Part shown: piece after piece, positions 63,825 to 64,000 of the stretch | Numbering within the stretch: position 1 is the first letter of the stretch | Layout: each line of letters opens with the position of its first letter | Assembly (NCBI GenBank): GCA_017860615.1 | Contig: JAGDMU010000006.1 | Coordinates: 124,001-188,000, forward strand | From: Pseudomonadota bacterium | GTDB taxonomy: Bacteria > Campylobacterota > Campylobacteria > Campylobacterales > Sulfurospirillaceae | DNA: 64,000 nucleotides | Direction: 5' to 3' | The notes under the pieces: model-generated | Told to the model about the DNA's origin: nothing | Databases searched by the model: none | Seen by the model: only the letters and a program-made list of their open reading frames with translations | Position numbers and translations under genes: made by a program

Positions 63825-64000
63825 TTAAGCCATAGCTGCTAAAACTTTCTCAGGGCGTGCTGGTAAGTGTGTTACTCTCGCACCGCACGCATTGTAAATC
63901 GCGTTAATAATCGCCGCATGTGGAGCGGCAAGAGGCATTTCACCTGCACCTGAAGCACCTAGTAAGCTGTTTGGTCTCTGGTATTCTGTGTAGATAAGAT
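63825..64000 (-). CDS. Molybdenum aldehyde oxidoreductase / xanthine dehydrogenase-type large subunit, C-terminus
   Basis: Only the last 58 or so residues are in the window; the frame runs off the right edge. They read EYQRPNSLLGASGAGEM then PLAAPHAAIINAIYNACG and end LPARPEKVLAAMA. The GAGE motif contains the catalytic glutamate of molybdenum hydroxylases, and the PHAAIINAIYNACG stretch is typical of Mop-type aldehyde oxidoreductases. It is the first gene of the cluster, with XdhC and a MobA-like gene downstream. Confidence 0.88.
   Translation of the reverse strand, partial: LIYTEYQRPNSLLGASGAGEMPLAAPHAAIINAIYNACGARVTHLPARPEKVLAAMA

Noticed and set aside
1-64000. tRNA, rRNA, CRISPR array or insertion sequence
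   Set aside because: No intergenic gap exceeds about 230 bases, and none has a cloverleaf, regularly spaced repeats or transposase frames.

Overview
The window is A+T-rich, densely coded bacterial DNA with almost no intergenic space and no rRNA, tRNA, CRISPR array or insertion sequence that I can see. Gene content suggests a motile, respiratory epsilonproteobacterium (Campylobacterota), most likely Sulfurospirillum or a close relative. The grounds are two chemoreceptors, several c-di-GMP proteins, short TatB/TatC, a Ktr-like K+ system, nitrogen-oxide-related genes and a molybdenum hydroxylase cluster, plus the dispersed cell-division genes (rsmH with an FtsL-like gene; ftsA-ftsZ without ftsQ). 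The genus is an inference from protein style; no search was run.

Layout. 1-2.9 kb: end of an NnrS-type haem/copper membrane protein, then a copper chaperone and copper-exporting ATPase. 2.9-9.3 kb (minus): HD-GYP receptor, rmuC, FtsL-like protein, rsmH, bioA. 9.4-13.3 kb (plus): SurA/PpiD-like chaperone, ftsA, ftsZ, closed by a strong bidirectional terminator. 13.4-15.9 kb (minus): M48 protease, prmC, DUF4149. 16-21.7 kb: chemoreceptor, ABC-F ATPase, then a second chemoreceptor with a periplasmic haem-c motif coupled to a STAS protein. 21.8-23.8 kb: a three-gene operon (DUF2249, polytopic oxidase-like membrane protein, DUF59) behind a Crp/Fnr-type site placed near -41.5. 23.8-35.7 kb: purH, a DsbB/DsbA-like pair, thioesterase, TerB/J-domain protein, PatB/MalY, phosphoesterase, two paralogous NlpC/P60 lipoproteins, purL, GGDEF-EAL protein.

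35.8-49.1 kb: tatB-tatC-queA (queA apparently starts on AUA), a 93-residue miniature flagellar axial-like protein, a signalling operon (hybrid kinase, REC-HD-GYP regulator, solute-binding protein), a beta-CASP ribonuclease, a fatty-acyl-CoA ligase, and a TonB receptor coupled to a small membrane protein. 49.2-54.6 kb (plus): a KdpD/KdpE-like pair translationally coupled to a TrkH/KtrB-TrkA/KtrA potassium system, msrB, and a DUF21-CBS membrane protein preceded by a 21-codon leader ORF.

54.6-64 kb (minus): the most distinctive region. The C-terminus of a molybdenum aldehyde oxidoreductase/xanthine dehydrogenase-type large subunit lies at the right edge. It is followed downstream by nine tightly packed genes: an FAD/Fe-S dicluster-CCG oxidoreductase, a small CxxC zinc-ribbon protein, a SAM methyltransferase, a C-GCAxxG-C-C protein, a radical SAM protein, a PaaK-like AMP ligase, an XdhC factor, a MobA-like nucleotidyltransferase fused to an HD domain, and a histidine phosphatase. 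XdhC and the nucleotidyltransferase point to maturation of the molybdenum enzyme. The methyltransferase, radical SAM, C-GCAxxG-C-C and ligase genes point to a further, uncharacterised modification or cofactor step.
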